Positions 46,801 through 59,174 of a stretch of DNA of 64,000 bases are shown piece by piece. The DNA is from Heterodera schachtii. Lineage: Eukaryota; Nematoda; Chromadorea; Rhabditida; Heteroderidae. Where the stretch lies: contig SIJG01000047.1 of NCBI GenBank assembly GCA_023374025.1, positions 215,030 through 279,029 of the forward strand, read 5' to 3'. The notes beneath the pieces were generated by a model. The model was not told the origin of the DNA. It worked only from the letters and a program-made list of their open reading frames with translations, and did no database searches. The translations under genes were made by a program, and so were the position numbers. The stretch's first letter is position 1, and each line of letters begins with the position of its first letter.

Positions 46801-49800
46801 CAAATAAATTGAAAGTGAATAATTGGGAGAACCTTAAAAATTAATTAGTTACCTAATTAGGTAATGGTAATTAGGTCCAATTAAAAAAAATAAATAAATC
46901 AAAGCCATTGTTTAGTAAATTTAAATTTAAGGATAATTGAGCACACTTAGTCCTCCCCCCCCCCCCCTCCTAAAAAACAGAAAAATTTCTAATATCAAAA
47001 ATTAGGAAAACGATCACTTATCACTGGTCTGATCACAAATCTGACATCAATTGAAAATTAAAAACTTTTTCGAATTTTGACTTTTTCTTTGAATTTAGGG
47101 AAGGGATTTGTTTTGAAATGTATGTCAGAATTCATGTTCAGCTATCCCAAAAAATTTCCAGAAAAACATTTTAGACCAGATTGATTCATTCAACCTAAAC
47201 AACCTGAGAAAAAATTGTGCTTACTAGAATTCACGAGAGAAAATTTTGAACCAAAATTTTTAATTTTTCGGGGATTTAATTTTGAAAAAAAAAATATTTA
47301 AAAATAAAAATTTTGTCAAATTTTCTCACTTTGTCCTGCGCAAATTTGGATGTCAACGCCTTTTTGTCGGGCAACAAGAAAAAGCCTCCCTCGTACAGCT
47401 TCACAGTGACATCACCCATCGGCAAATGTGACTGATGGTCATCATAGTGGAAGAAGCATTGTTGGCTGGATGTGGTGTGCTTAATTGGGGAGAAGAATTG
47501 AATTTTAAATGTAAAATTAAAAAAAACCATTAAAAAATTAATTAAACGCCGTAAAAAGAAATTATTAATTCATTAAAATAGATTGTGATTGCTAAAAGAA
47601 ATGAATTAATTAAAATTGATTAAAGCGAGAAATAATTATTTTAATTAATTAAAATAAATTAAGCTTACTAAAAAGAAAGTTAATAAAATTTAAAAAACAA
47701 AAAACAATTTTTAAAAAGGATTAAAGAAAATTTAAAATGTTAAGAATTATTTAATTAAAATAAATTATTTTTATTATAGAGAAAAAAATAATTTATTAAT
47801 AAAATGTAAAAAGATTTTACAAATAATTATTATTTGAACAAACTTTACCAATTGTGCCATTTTCATCATTTTGACCAATGAGAAGCTCATGCCGCCAAGC
47901 AGTTCAGGCCTTAAGAAAATCATTCAAAAACCAGAAAAATCAATTGGCGACTGATCACTAAATCATAAAAGCGATGTTGATGTTATAGCAATAGTTTAAG
48001 CAGGCCATGGAAAATTGGTCCAAGATCATTCCCAGAAATCCCAATTACCCCAGCAAAACATGGCATGGAAAAACCAATCGTGCCATGCATGACAACACCC
48101 AGATGTGCCCCCTCTGATCTGATCATTCCCAGATACGCTACTGATCAGGGCAGCAAATCATGACATGGAAAATCAACCATGCTAGGACTCCGCCCAGCTG
48201 TGTGCCCATCTGATCTAATTATTCCCAAATATGTCCCACTGATCAGACCATGCAAATCTTGGCATGGAAAAGCCAAGCAATCAATGGCACTTACGTTTTT
48301 TCCTCCCCGCTGTGCTGAACGAACACGCTGATGCCCAGCTTGTCCCCGTGCTCCAGATGGGTTCTGGTCACCCGGAACATGAACTCCTCGTAGAACTCGG
48401 GCTGGTTGTTCTGCGACACGGGGTAGGTGACGCGGGAGCAGAAACGTTGTCGCTTCTCGTGGTGATGCGCGTATTTGTCGCGTCGACGGTTGGAAATGCT
48501 GCGCCGAATTTCCAGCTGCACAATATAATATGTACTCCGAGAATTTCAGATACAGTATTTACTGAATTAGAGTCCCCCCTGAAAAAACCCTAAAAAATAA
48601 AGCCACCGGGGGCTCTAATTAGAGAAAGACAAAACAACTTTTTCTTATGAAAAATATTGTTTCATCGGAGAACAACATTAAAGTTGTTATTTAATTATTA
48701 ACAATGTTCATTTTGCCAACAACGTATAAAACAATTTATTTTTAAAATTTCCTTCAAATTTTGAAAATTTATTTTAGCGGGAAATATCATTTAGGAGAGA
48801 GATAAGGCAAAATGAGAGAGTGCTGAACTTTCAGTACTGGTCAGACAAAACATTTTTGATGAAGGAGGGTAGAGAAAATAATTTCAATAGAGAGTGCTAT
48901 GGTAAGAGAATTCTCTTCCCTTCTTCGCTGAATCTTTTGGTAAGAGACGCAGATTCCTCACTATGTTCTCTGTTCTCTCTCTGTCTTAAATCTCTTCCCA
49001 TAACACTCTCTTTTTAATTAATTTTTCTTTATTCTTCTTCATCAAAAATGTTTTGTCTGACCAGTACTGAAAGTTCAGCACTCTCTCATTTTGCCTTATC
49101 TCTCTCCTAAATGATATTTCCCGCTAAAATAAATTTTCAAAATTTGAAGGAAATTTTAAAAATAAATTGTTTTTATACGTTGTTGGCAAAATGAACATTG
49201 TTAATAATTAATTAACAACTTAAATGTTGTTCTCCGATGAAACAATATTTTTTATAAGAAAAAGTTGTTTTGTCTTTCTCTAGCTCTAATTCAGTAAACA
49301 CGGTAGATTGGGTTTGAATTTTTACAAGGAATTTTGAGTTGGAGAAGGCGAATAAAAATGGGAAAAATAATTGGGACGAGGGGTTATCCCCCCCCCCCCC
49401 CTAGGACTTACCGAGGCCCCCCTCAAAAAAAATTCCAAAAATTTTCAATGTTTGATCCCGAGGTTGCCCCAACAGGGAGGTCCAAGGAGTAAGGAAGGAA
49501 TTTTGAGCTGGGGTAGTGGTATAAGAATGAAATTTTTTTTTGCAAAATTTGGATTAGAGATTTCCGCCCCCTAGGCCTGCCTATCCGTTGACCTCCCAAA
49601 ATAATTTTTTAAATTTTTCAAATGTTTCATAATTAGTTGGTTGCTCATAGCCGATAATTTCGTTTTTGTTGACCTTCACAAATGAAGAGATTGGCAAACT
49701 CTTCAGGAAATAGGCGCCGTTTCGGATCTGCACTTTCAGTACGGAGTCGCCACTGACGCACAATTGGAGGAACAAAATGCCTGTGTGTGCGAATTAATGA

Positions 49801-52800
49801 ACAAAATCAAAAATTTATTTTTTAAATAAAATTTTATTAAGAAAGGCTGAAAATTGAAAAAAAAAATAATCTAATTTTATAATAAAAATGAAAATAAAAA
49901 GTTTTTTAATTTAAAAAATTGTAGAAATATTGAAAAATGGAAATAAAATATTTTCATAATTTTTTAAATTAAATTGCAAACACAAAAACTGTTGTTTAAA
50001 AATAATTCGTTTTCTTTTAAATCTTCGATTAAAGCCCGTAATAAATTTATAAAAAGCTGTAAGATTATTATTTTTTCTTAAATTGCGAGATTTTTAATTG
50101 TTTAAAAACCCCAAAATTAATTTTTAATTAAATTTATTAAATTTTGGCTCACCTCGAATGCCTTTCGCTTTGGCCATCACTGAGGGCAAATTGAATTGCT
50201 CCGATCGGATCGGTTTGAACTCGTCCGAGGTCGTGCCAAAACACATCGCCGTGTACTGCGGGTCGAACAAACTGCGGGGCGGCTCCAACGGCGCAATTGG
50301 GGGCTAAAAAATTAAATTTACTAATTACAGTACTACAACCTCTATTGTAGCCACCCCTCCATTAGCACCCCCGAGGGCATGATTAGAAAAAAACCATTAT
50401 TTTACAAAGAATTAAATAGAAAAAAAAATGTAAAATTAAAATGAATTATTAAAGCAAAAGAAAGTCTTAAATTTTTAGGAAATATTTTTAATTTTTTAAA
50501 AGCAATTAAAAAAAATAATAATAATTAATTAAAAAATATTAAAAAAACATATTAATAAATTAAATTTAAAAATAATCAAACTACAATGTTTTATAATAAT
50601 TGAACTGAACTCTTTTTTTTAAATACAAATATAATAATAATTAAATTAAAATATATAAATATGAATAAACTAATTTAAAAAATTAAACATAAAATGTTTT
50701 TGCACCAATTTTGTTGCTGACGAATGGTGCGGGTTGGTCTTCGGAAGTGTGGCATGGAAATTGGTCAGCGTGGACGTTTGCAGTGGACGCCATTCTTTGC
50801 TGAGCTTCAGCGGCCTCGGCAACGGCGGAATGTCCAAGTCATCGCGCACATCGACAGGCCTCGGCAAAATTGGAGAAATTTCCTGAAAAATTAATTTTAA
50901 AAAAACATTAAAAGGCTAATGGATATGGCTAATTAGTTGATTGACTATATTTGAAATTAGAGATAAGTGATCAGAATTTGAAAAAAAATAATTATGAGAA
51001 TTTTGTGGTGCCGCGGTGACGGGGAAAATTTTTTTGAAAATTTTAATGAAATTTTCCAATTGAAAAATTTTCAAAAAAATTTTTTTTTCAAAGATGAGGG
51101 CGGGAAGTTTTTCTTTTGATCTATATTATCCTCGAGAATCGAGATCGGGAGCCAAAACCCAGAAAAATTATTCGTCTCGAGAACTCAGACCGAGATTATC
51201 GATCACCGCCAGCAATTACATATCAAATTACAAACTAATTAAGGAATTAAGTGAAGGCGATGAAATTTGATCACAAATAACGACCAGTGGTATAGAAAAT
51301 TGTGATCAGAATAAAAGAAACAAAAGGATCAATGAACAATTGAACAAAAGCTGATCAGCAGCAAAATCACTGGATGAATGAAGAGGCCTGTTTATAAACC
51401 CACCTCGATCATTTCGAGAGCGGGCGGCACTGCGTGCCGTTGCGGCGTGCGTGGCGCGGATTGCGTGCCGCGCGACGGTGGCGGAGAGCCGCCGTCATCC
51501 GCGGCGGCATTCATTCGTCGCTGGAGCATCCGGTGACTGCCGCTGCGGTACCGATGTGAGGGCGGCGCTCGGTCGGTCAGTTCCGCGTCACTTTTGGCGC
51601 CGCAATTTTCAGTACCGTCGTCGTCGTCAAAATCGTAGAAATTTGTGACAGTGCTGATCACCCCACGGCGCTGCTTTTGATTGGGCTGATGGCGATGGTA
51701 GCGTCTGACACCACCAAGTTTGATCGGCTGCTGGTAGATCATTTGCTGCTCAAGGTCCTCAAATGACAGCGATGAGTCGTCCGGGTTAATTGTAGAAACT
51801 GATGGACACTTGATGCCCAGGCGATATGGTCTGAAAATTTCCGAAATTTTTTGGGGGGAATTTTTGGTTTTTTAAAAAATTAGAAAAATTTTTAATTCGA
51901 TTATTAAAAATTTTGAAATAGAAAAAATCAAAAAATAAATAAATGGTAAAAATACAATAAATGCAAGCAGAGAATGCAAATAATTAAAAGTGCCGAAATC
52001 TTAGCGAGAAATTTTTATTTTTATATTTAAAATAATGAAAAATATATAAAATAGCTAGGTGTTTTAAATTTATTTCCATTTTAAATAAATAAAAAAATTT
52101 TTGTGCACTCTACATTTAAAAATGCACCCTAAATAGCAAAAAAAGGTTTCCGATTCTCACTCAAATTGCAAAAATGCCAAAGTGGTGGAAGAGGAGAATG
52201 CCAAACAGCAAAAAAGTGCCGAAATTTTGCCCCCAACATCAAAAAATCTTATATATTTCTTCAGTCAAAATTAAAATATTTGCCCACACACATAAAAAGT
52301 GTGTGCCGAACCGAACCCCGCCGAATTATGCCGCCGGAAAATGCGATAAAAACAAAGAAAATTTAGCCCATAAAAATGCTCGTGGCAAAACATATACCAA
52401 ACGCGTGGGAAGGAGGGGGGGGGGGGGAGAGGGCGGGCATTTGTCGGCACTTTTCTTTGAAATTTTTCTTTTGTCGGCACACACAAAAAAATAATAATTT
52501 TCCAATTAAAAGAAAAAGTGTCCAAAAGTGTCCGGCAGAATGAACAGTTAATCAGATTCATCAATAAAAGAATGGAAAAGATTGGTCAGTTCTGTCATTC
52601 ATTCATTTATTTATTCCTTCGATTTTTTGGGTTGATTTTCTGATAATTTTTTTTTGGGGGGAAAAGGGCGGCGACGGCGGAGAAAAAAGCGGCAAAAAAT
52701 ATGATAAGGATCAATTAGAGAGTGCCGGAAACAAAAAAAAAAAAGTGGGAAATACGATACGCACGATTACCGTATGAAAAAGTGGTTGATGATGTCGTAA

Positions 52801-55800
52801 AGTTTACCCACAAAAAATGTTATCACATTATCTGTGTTTTTTCTGTGAGCTAAATATTCAACAAAACAGCAGCAGATGGGGAGAACGGGTCATACTGTAT
52901 CACGATTTGAAAAAATTTAAATGTCATACCGTAACTTAAAGCTGCCAAATCTGAACACATCTAAGCTAATTGGTGTCTGGAGTGCCAACGGGGCAACATT
53001 GGAAAAATTTTGAATTTTTAAATAAATTTTGAGAAAATTGAGTAACCAAAATAAAATTTCGTTTTTTTTTTGGTAATTTGACTGGGACGGAAATTCCCGA
53101 ATTAAAATCCCATTCACACCGTGATCCCCCTGATTCCAGAGATCAGGGAATGTTTTGAAAAAAAAAATTGGGTCGGGATCTTGGGAAAATTCTGTCATAA
53201 TTCTCTCAAATAAAGGTTTCGAAAAAAAATTTAATCCCATTAGATTATGTGTACTGAGAAAAAATAAATTAAATTAATTCATCCGACATTTATTTTATTT
53301 TTTTTTTGTAAAAATTAAAGATTTTAAATATTTCCGATTTAAGAAAAAAAACTCTCCCAAAGTCCAACCCCCTCAAAAAGTTGAAATTTCTCATATCAAT
53401 CAAATCCATGAAAAAAATTTTTTTTGTTTTCATCAGCACGAAGAGACAACAAACAATATGATATGCAATTCTCATTATTCACTTGTTCATCTTTCTCAGA
53501 TTTTCTCTAATTGTTCGGATAAAAAGCGATGGGAAAAAATTTAAATTATTATTATTTCCTTTAATTAATAAAATATTATTCCCCACCTCTCACTCCGACA
53601 TTTTTAATTAAAATAATAATGAATTAATAACTCTCAAAAATGCAAAATTGGAATCATAAAAATGAAATAAAAATGCCAAATATGCATAAAATTAAAAATG
53701 TATTTAAATATAATTCAAAATAAAAATTTCCCAACGGAATAAAGCCAAAAAGGCCGGCTGACTATATTATGAAACGTAAAATGAGAGGCATCCAAATTTG
53801 GCGATCCGTCTGGGGGGGGGGGGTTCAAAATTTGTCCAGCTTTGCTCCATATTTGGTAGCTGAGGGTTTTTGTGAGGCATGAAAATGAAAACCGATCCCA
53901 TCGGCGGGTGTTGCCCCTCGGGGGAGGGGGGGGGGGCTTAAACAAATTAGCCTACATCTTTGAGCGGTGACAGATAACCAAATACATATTGTGTACTATT
54001 TATGAATGAAAGATTTGGCAACAAAAATAAAAATTATTAATTGAGAAATGAAAAAACATTATGCCAAACAATGCGCCAAAATTTAAAAAAAAATCCGCAA
54101 AACATTGCGTCAAAGGGTAAAAAATTTAAAGGCATTTTTGCAAAAAATCCAAAAATTAGTGCCAAATCGCACAAAATTCGTAGCCAAAATCGGCTTGTTT
54201 TTTTCTTACTGATGAGACATAGTGCCAACAAAATTTAAAACTCACTTTCCGGTCCCTAAGCGTCCCAACTCCGAGTCGGACGTCGTCAGGTCTGATGTAC
54301 TGTAACGTCGGGCGTGCCAATCAAACCGTTCCCGTCGTCTGCGTCCAAAATCGCCTAAATATTCTTAAATTTCGTAAATTTTTTGATTTCGAAAATTTTT
54401 GCATTGGTTTAATTCACTAGCTCACTCATTTAGAAATAAATACAAATGTTTTTTTTTTTTGAAAAAAAATTTCTGTTTTGTTAAATTTTTCCGGCACTAT
54501 TGCTGTGTAAATGCCCGTTTTTGGTCAAAATTATTCAATTTTTATTTGTCAAATTACTTTTAGACGAATCGAAATGCTTCAAAATTCGATTCTTAAAGAA
54601 TTATTCAAAGTATTGGCGCCATGGCCGACGATAATTTTGAAAAATGACTCATAGAATCCAATTTTCTTTTTACCTTATATCAAGCAATTTTAATTTAAAA
54701 TTTATAACCCAATTTAATTTAAATTATTTATTAAAAAATTTTCATCTTTTGTTTTAAATTCTTTTTTTTTATCCCAAAATTTTATTTTGAAATTAATTTT
54801 ATTATTTTAAAATTTTGATAACGTATCATAATAAAACCAAAAATTTCAAGGAATTAAAATGTTAACACACACCTTCATCGTAATATTCATCATCGGAACT
54901 GTCAAACGCATCATTATTTGGACGGCGCTGAAAAAAAAAATTAAATTTTCAAAAAAAAAAATACAAAAAGTTTTACCGAAAAATTTTTCGTCCGGAAACG
55001 GTCCAACGGAATTACAAGCCCATGCTGTTCAGCGCCCGCTGTGCGCCTCAACGGACGGGGCGGAACGCGACGTGAAAAGCGACCGGCGGCCCAATTCTCC
55101 TTCTCTTTCACTAATTAGGGGAAAAAAGCAATTAATTAATAAATTAATTATTAAGTGCTCATTTATATTTAAAAAAACAAAAATATTTATGCAATTAATA
55201 GAAAATATAAAAGTTTAAATTATTGGTATGATTTTGTATAGAAATTAAAAAAAATAATACTGATCAGTAAAAAGAACCCTTATCAATTAATTATGTGTCT
55301 TAAACGGGGCTAATAATTATGTATTCCCCACCAAAATATGGACTGATTAATTGGCCATATTCAAAAATTGGCTCATAAAAATAGAAATTAAATAGTCCAT
55401 TTAAAATTTGTGACTCCCAAAAAGTGATCAAAATAAAAACATGAATCGTATAGCAAAAAATAATAGCACTGATTTATAGAAAACTGTGATAATGATCCAA
55501 TTATCCACCCTTAATCAGCGGCCATAAAGTAATTATAATCAATTTAAAAAATTAATAATTATGATCAATAAAAAAAGTAAAAATATTTTTTTAATTGACT
55601 GACTACCCACCAAAATACTGTTCAGTGGCCAGATCAAGGCTGATCGGCTCCGACACAACCGACGATGTTGCGGCGGATGATGAGCAACAATTTGGGGACG
55701 GCACCCGTTGGGGCGGTGGTGGTGGCATCGGTGGCCCGACGGCACGTCGTCCGGCAACTGCGGCTGATCGGTGTTGCCGATGATTGCGCTGGCGATGCTG

Positions 55801-55869
55801 ATCAGGATGATCATAATGATTGGGATGGGGCAAAAAGAAATTGGGCTGTTGTTTGTATGGATCAAGCAT
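28813..55869 (-). CDS. rgs-7: C2- and RGS-domain protein (RGS3/RGS-7 type), G-protein signalling regulator
   Basis: GTPase-activating protein for heterotrimeric G alpha subunits at membranes. Nineteen exons join in phase (minus strand): 55611-55869 (open to an acceptor at 55919), 54977-55110, 54873-54927, 54246-54354, 51404-51830, 50706-50882, 50153-50303, 49674-49780, 48295-48515, 47849-47909, 47330-47479, 46564-46650, 35058-35574, 32419-32771, 31377-31870, 30577-30710, 30353-30522, 29628-29869, 28813-29122; 1385 aa from the ATG at 55869. The C2 domain is near residues 438-575 (GILFLQLCVSGDS, SSFVKLEIRRSIS, PEFYEEFMFRV, PELLGGMSF). The RGS domain is near 1125-1250 (LLAHKYGCLLFREFL, EFSEENLEFWLE, KEVNLDSQT, KDSYPRFLKSEQYL). 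Between and after are Ser/Gln/Asn/Gly-rich linkers. C2 followed by RGS matches C. elegans RGS-7 and vertebrate RGS3. The 5' end may extend beyond 55919. Confidence 0.85.
31134..31252. mobile_element. Short TIR element (119 bp) in an RGS intron
   Basis: A perfect 22-bp terminal inverted repeat beginning CGTATTTTCTCTAATTATCC at 31134, mirrored at 31231-31252. It lies between the exons at 31377 and 30710. Confidence 0.85.
32084..32292. mobile_element. TIR element (209 bp) in an RGS intron
   Basis: Ends TAGGGTTAAGCC and GGCTTAACCCTA, perfect over 12 bp. The interior has repeated TCGGGGAA/TTCCCCGA words. It sits between the exons at 32419 and 31870. Confidence 0.75.
35571..35580 (-). promoter_or_regulatory. 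Splice acceptor directly followed by ATG-ATG: possible start of a short RGS isoform
   Basis: TTTTGACAG is followed at 35574 by ATGATGAATGAACC. The codons are in frame with the upstream exon at 46564-46650, so both cis-splicing and a trans-spliced or independently promoted transcript lacking C2 fit. The preceding 11-kb intron offers room for a promoter. Confidence 0.35.
38287..38670 (+). repeat. 141-bp tandem repeat, about 2.7 copies
   Basis: GAGAAATTTCGCGG recurs at 38308, 38449 and 38590. Each unit includes AATTCTCAATCCGGGTTTTC and CAGAGCCTAGGGCTCATTTC. It belongs to a dispersed CTCGA/TCTCGGTTC-rich sequence type also seen at 43810-43930 and 51125-51200. Confidence 0.9.
43252..43413 (+). 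CDS. Small ORF, 53 codons, first tandem copy
   Basis: ATG GGA TTT GGA TTT to TAA at 43411. The product starts MGFGFKGFDALDIFGKKFVE and ends TALKEFIRD; it is basic/amphipathic, with no signal peptide or known motif. It lies antisense within the RGS intron. There is no upstream splice or promoter evidence, so it may be chance or an exon fragment. The composition is less AT-rich than the flanks. Confidence 0.2.
   Translation: MGFGFKGFDALDIFGKKFVERHLGKLPSPIKDGFDAKMDQSMPKTALKEFIRD
43470..43631 (+). CDS. Small ORF, 53 codons, second tandem copy
   Basis: Appears the same as the ORF 218 bp upstream. Because the whole unit is duplicated, identity says nothing about selection. Confidence 0.2.
   Translation: MGFGFKGFDALDIFGKKFVERHLGKLPSPIKDGFDAKMDQSMPKTALKEFIRD
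44132..44536 (+). repeat. 206-bp tandem duplication, diverged
   Basis: CTTTTTATTAAACCC, CCACACACAATGCCATTCAT and ATGCATGCGGTTCGGCATGG occur in both halves (44132-44337 and 44338-44536), with indels at the G run. Confidence 0.9.
45144..45469. mobile_element. Palindromic element (about 325 bp) in the RGS 11-kb intron
   Basis: Outer ends GGGGGTCCCTAATTTAACTT and AAGTTAAAAATTAGGGACCC are inverted. Inner arms CAATTCCGAATCCCGGACCC / GGGTCCGGAATTGGG and CCGAATTCGAACAAAAAGTT / AACTTTTTATTCGAATTCGG continue the palindrome. Confidence 0.8.
48003..48275 (+). repeat. Degenerate tandem repeat of about 90 bp, nearly three units
   Basis: TGATC..ATTCCCA.A and CATGGCATGGAAAA/CATGACATGGAAAA/CTTGGCATGGAAAA words recur around 48055, 48160 and 48255. 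It lies in the intron just 3' of the exon at 48295-48515. Confidence 0.6.
48551..49305. mobile_element. Foldback element (755 bp) in an RGS intron
   Basis: Ends TACAGTATTTACTGAATTAG and, reversed, TACCGTGTTTACTGAATTAG. Arms 48615-48870 and 49035-49283 are almost perfect reverse complements (for example CAGTACTGGTCAGACAAAAC and GTTTTGTCTGACCAGTACTG), with a central loop of about 165 bp. No protein is encoded. The ends resemble those of the element at 31134 (CGTATTT..CTAATTA). Confidence 0.9.
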
Positions 55870-55919
55870 TTTCACAATAAAATTGCTTTGTACATATGGG
55901 GGTGGGTGATCAATTTGAG

Positions 55920-58271
55920 CTGCAAAAAACGAGAGAAAATCATTACAATTACTGTAAAGTTTACTGTAGAAACGTGTATAATTGAGGGATTGTTGTATAT
56001 CAAAGGATTTATTACACTGTAGCAAGTCTTATTGTACAGAATTTGGGTATCATTTTGTCTAATTACTATCATTAATTAATTGGTTATGTGGTACACACAG
56101 ATCAGTGCTGATCTTGAACCAAAAGTTCCCGAGAGTTGGTCACAGGAATTGGTACCTAGACTTCAAAACAGCCAAATTTTTCTCGAGTCGAGAATCTCGA
56201 ACATTGTGTCCATAATTTTTATATACTCGCATGTAAGCGCGATAGAAAATAAAAGGAATATTGATGATATTTTTTAAAATTGAAATTTTCGGAACCTTCG
56301 CCAGACGAGCACAAAAAAAAATATAAAAAAGAAAAATACTAAAATAAGAAAAAAATCGTAATAAAAATAAATTTATTTCTGGATAAAACAAAACTCGTCG
56401 CATCTGTGTGCATGGGTTTTCCCGTCAAAAGCTGCTTTTCGTATCCAAGTAATTAATCACATGATCCCGGCCATAAATCCCGATCGGTTTTTTCATCCAA
56501 AATAAATGGCTAAGAATAAGAATGGAGAGAGAGTGAAAGAGAGAAGATTAATGAAAAATAAATATTTTTTGATCAGTCCCATATTTTTGTAAAAGGCTTT
56601 TAATTAAAAAAAGTTTTCCCAACATTAAAATTTAAAAAATAAAATAAATTTTTATCCAATTATAATTAAAAAATTTAAAATTTTCGAAATTAAAAAAAAT
56701 TAAATAAATTATTCAGTCAAAAAGTTAATCACACGACATTCACGTGCTTTTTAATCAAATTTTCCCTATTTTTAAATAAATAAACTTATAAAAAAATTTA
56801 AAAATTTTATTGATTTTAAAAGGCCTTTCTGGGCCCTAAAAGTTCAATTTAATCCCATTTAATGGCTGGCTAAATGTGTGCAATAGAAGTTGGAACGGGG
56901 GCGGGGGGGGTTCATTTGTTCGGCGAACCGATGAAGATCAAACGGTTAAATTGGACGGAAGAAGAAGAGGAAGAATAAAGACGAGTGAAAGTGGAAGGAG
57001 CGGGGACGACATAAAAGAAAATCGGGGACGGGGATTTGGGGCGGGGGCCGACAAATAAAATTTATCCCCCCTTATCCCCCCCCCCCCAGTCAGACACACT
57101 CATCCGCCCGATTCGTTGTTGTTGGTGGATGATGAAAACTTCATCCTTCCGACAAAAGAATGGGACGACGAACGATGGCGGCGAGATTTGCTGGTTGTAA
57201 AAACAAAAACTATGTTTTTATATTTTGTGTCGCCGGAGGCGCAATATAAAAAAAAGCGGGTAAAATTGCGGCGGGGAAACGGTGGTACGGTACGGTATTA
57301 TTTATTGACGATATAGGAAATGAGGTTAATCGAAAAACCATGCATGTGAATTAGTTGCCAAGAAAATTTACCCGATTCAAAATGTGCAAAAAATCTCAGA
57401 AATTCTTCCCCGCATTGGTACGGTTGGGGTATAAAAAAATCGGGGAAAAAGTGGAGTGATGAAAAATAAGCGCAAAAAATTGAATTTTGATATATTGGTA
57501 TAGTGAATTTGTTTTTCCGGTACGGTTTAAAAACATTGCCTAAGGCAATCATTTGCGGAACGGAACGCCTCAGGGAAAATGAATGTAAAAGTGAATGAAT
57601 TTTTCGGGGAAAAACAATTCCCCCCGTTCCGCGCAACTTTAATGAGTCACCCCGTCCCATAGGCAAAAAAATTGAATGATTTGCTTCGACGAATACCCGC
57701 TTCGGGGAAGTTTAGCGGGGAAAAGGAGATGGCGGTGCGATCAAAAGCATTTAAAAATAAATATTATAATAAAAAAAGATTTATTCTTAATCTTCTTCCG
57801 CGCAACTTTAATGAGTCATCCCGTCCAATAGGCAAAAGTGAATGATTTGCTCCGGGGAAAATCGCTTCGGGGAAATTTTGCGTGGAAAAGACGGACCGCC
57901 GCGTCGCCTCGGGGCAAAATCCCATTCATAGAGCAAGCGGATGAATGCGATTTCTCCACAATGATAGGCAAATTTTGCAAAAAGTTATAGCATCGCAGCA
58001 GCAGCAAGTGGCAGGTGTTTGGGGGCAGAGAGAGTCCAATAAATTTTTGAATTTATTGCATTTGGCGCGCCATTTCAAAAAGATGAGGAGGGGGGGGGGA
58101 GACAATTCAAAAAATTATGATGGATTTATTTGATCCGGTGGAAGAGCAGCAGAATTTATTGGAAAATGGGGCTTTATTTTCCGACAATTTTATCCAAATG
58201 GCACCAATTTTTCATTGAAAATGTAGAGTTTTTGGCAAATTGTCATTGGTTGATGAAATGTCCCTGCTGGT
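55920..58271. other. Region 5' of the recognised RGS exons
   Basis: No gene supported. G-rich islands occur at 56895-57060, and purine-rich GC islands at 57120-57220. Exon 1 of the RGS gene is open through to an acceptor at 55920 (phase 1), so an upstream exon or a 5' UTR exon may be here. I could not place it. Confidence 0.4.
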
Positions 58272-58398
58272 GTATGGGACAAATTGTCACAGAATTGACA
58301 TTCATGTCCACATGACAAAATCATGGAAGAACTGGTCGTATATGGGACAAATTGTCACAGAATAGACATAATGTCCACAGGAAAAAATCATGGAAGAA
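58272..58398 (+). repeat. 69-bp tandem duplication
   Basis: TATGGGACAAATTGTCACAG and AAATCATGGAAGAA occur twice, starting at 58272 and 58341. Confidence 0.85.
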
Positions 58399-59174
58399 TT
58401 ACAAAAAAGAAATATGAAAACTAAATTTGTTTTTTTGTGATTAGACAGAAATTTATTTGTCGACATTTTGCCCATTCTGCCTGGACATTTAGCCCAGACA
58501 TTTGGTCGACATTTTTATTTGGTCATTTTCTCTGCGTTTATTGCATCTAAAGTGCCCTGCTGTCCTCCTTCCGCCGGCGGCGCCGTCGGTTTCGTGGATC
58601 ACATGGCAATAAAATTTTATGCCAATTGGCCACAATTTTAGTGGGGGACGGATTTTGTGGGGATTGTTGGGATTATATGGCCTCACAAATGGGTGCTCTG
58701 TGTGGCGTTATTATCCCAGCGCCATTATGGCTTGGGAAAGTTGGTGGTGTATTTGTTGTGTTTATTTGGCATTGTATGGAAATTTTCGTCCGTCGTAATT
58801 AAATTTGTTTAAAAATTGGGGCAATTTTGGAAGGGATCCAATATTTAAATTGGCAATCAAATTTTTGTTTTCGGATTGAAAACATTTTTGGAAATAAAAT
58901 TTTTAAAATTCGACAAACAGACAGTGAGAGTGATTAATGAAATTTGATTTTTTTTTTTGAGCTCGAGATTCTCGAAGCTGACCTCATAATTGAGAGACAA
59001 AAGGCAGAACTTTTTTTCAATTTATTTTGGCCGTTTTGGCCATTGTTTATCCAATTCAATCTTGTGGGTCCATGGTACACCCATATGGGGCCAGTGGCCG
59101 GGGATTTGGGGATGGATGCCTTTTCCATTACGAGAATGTCAATTTGAGGGAATAAAACTCTTAAAAAGCTGCGG

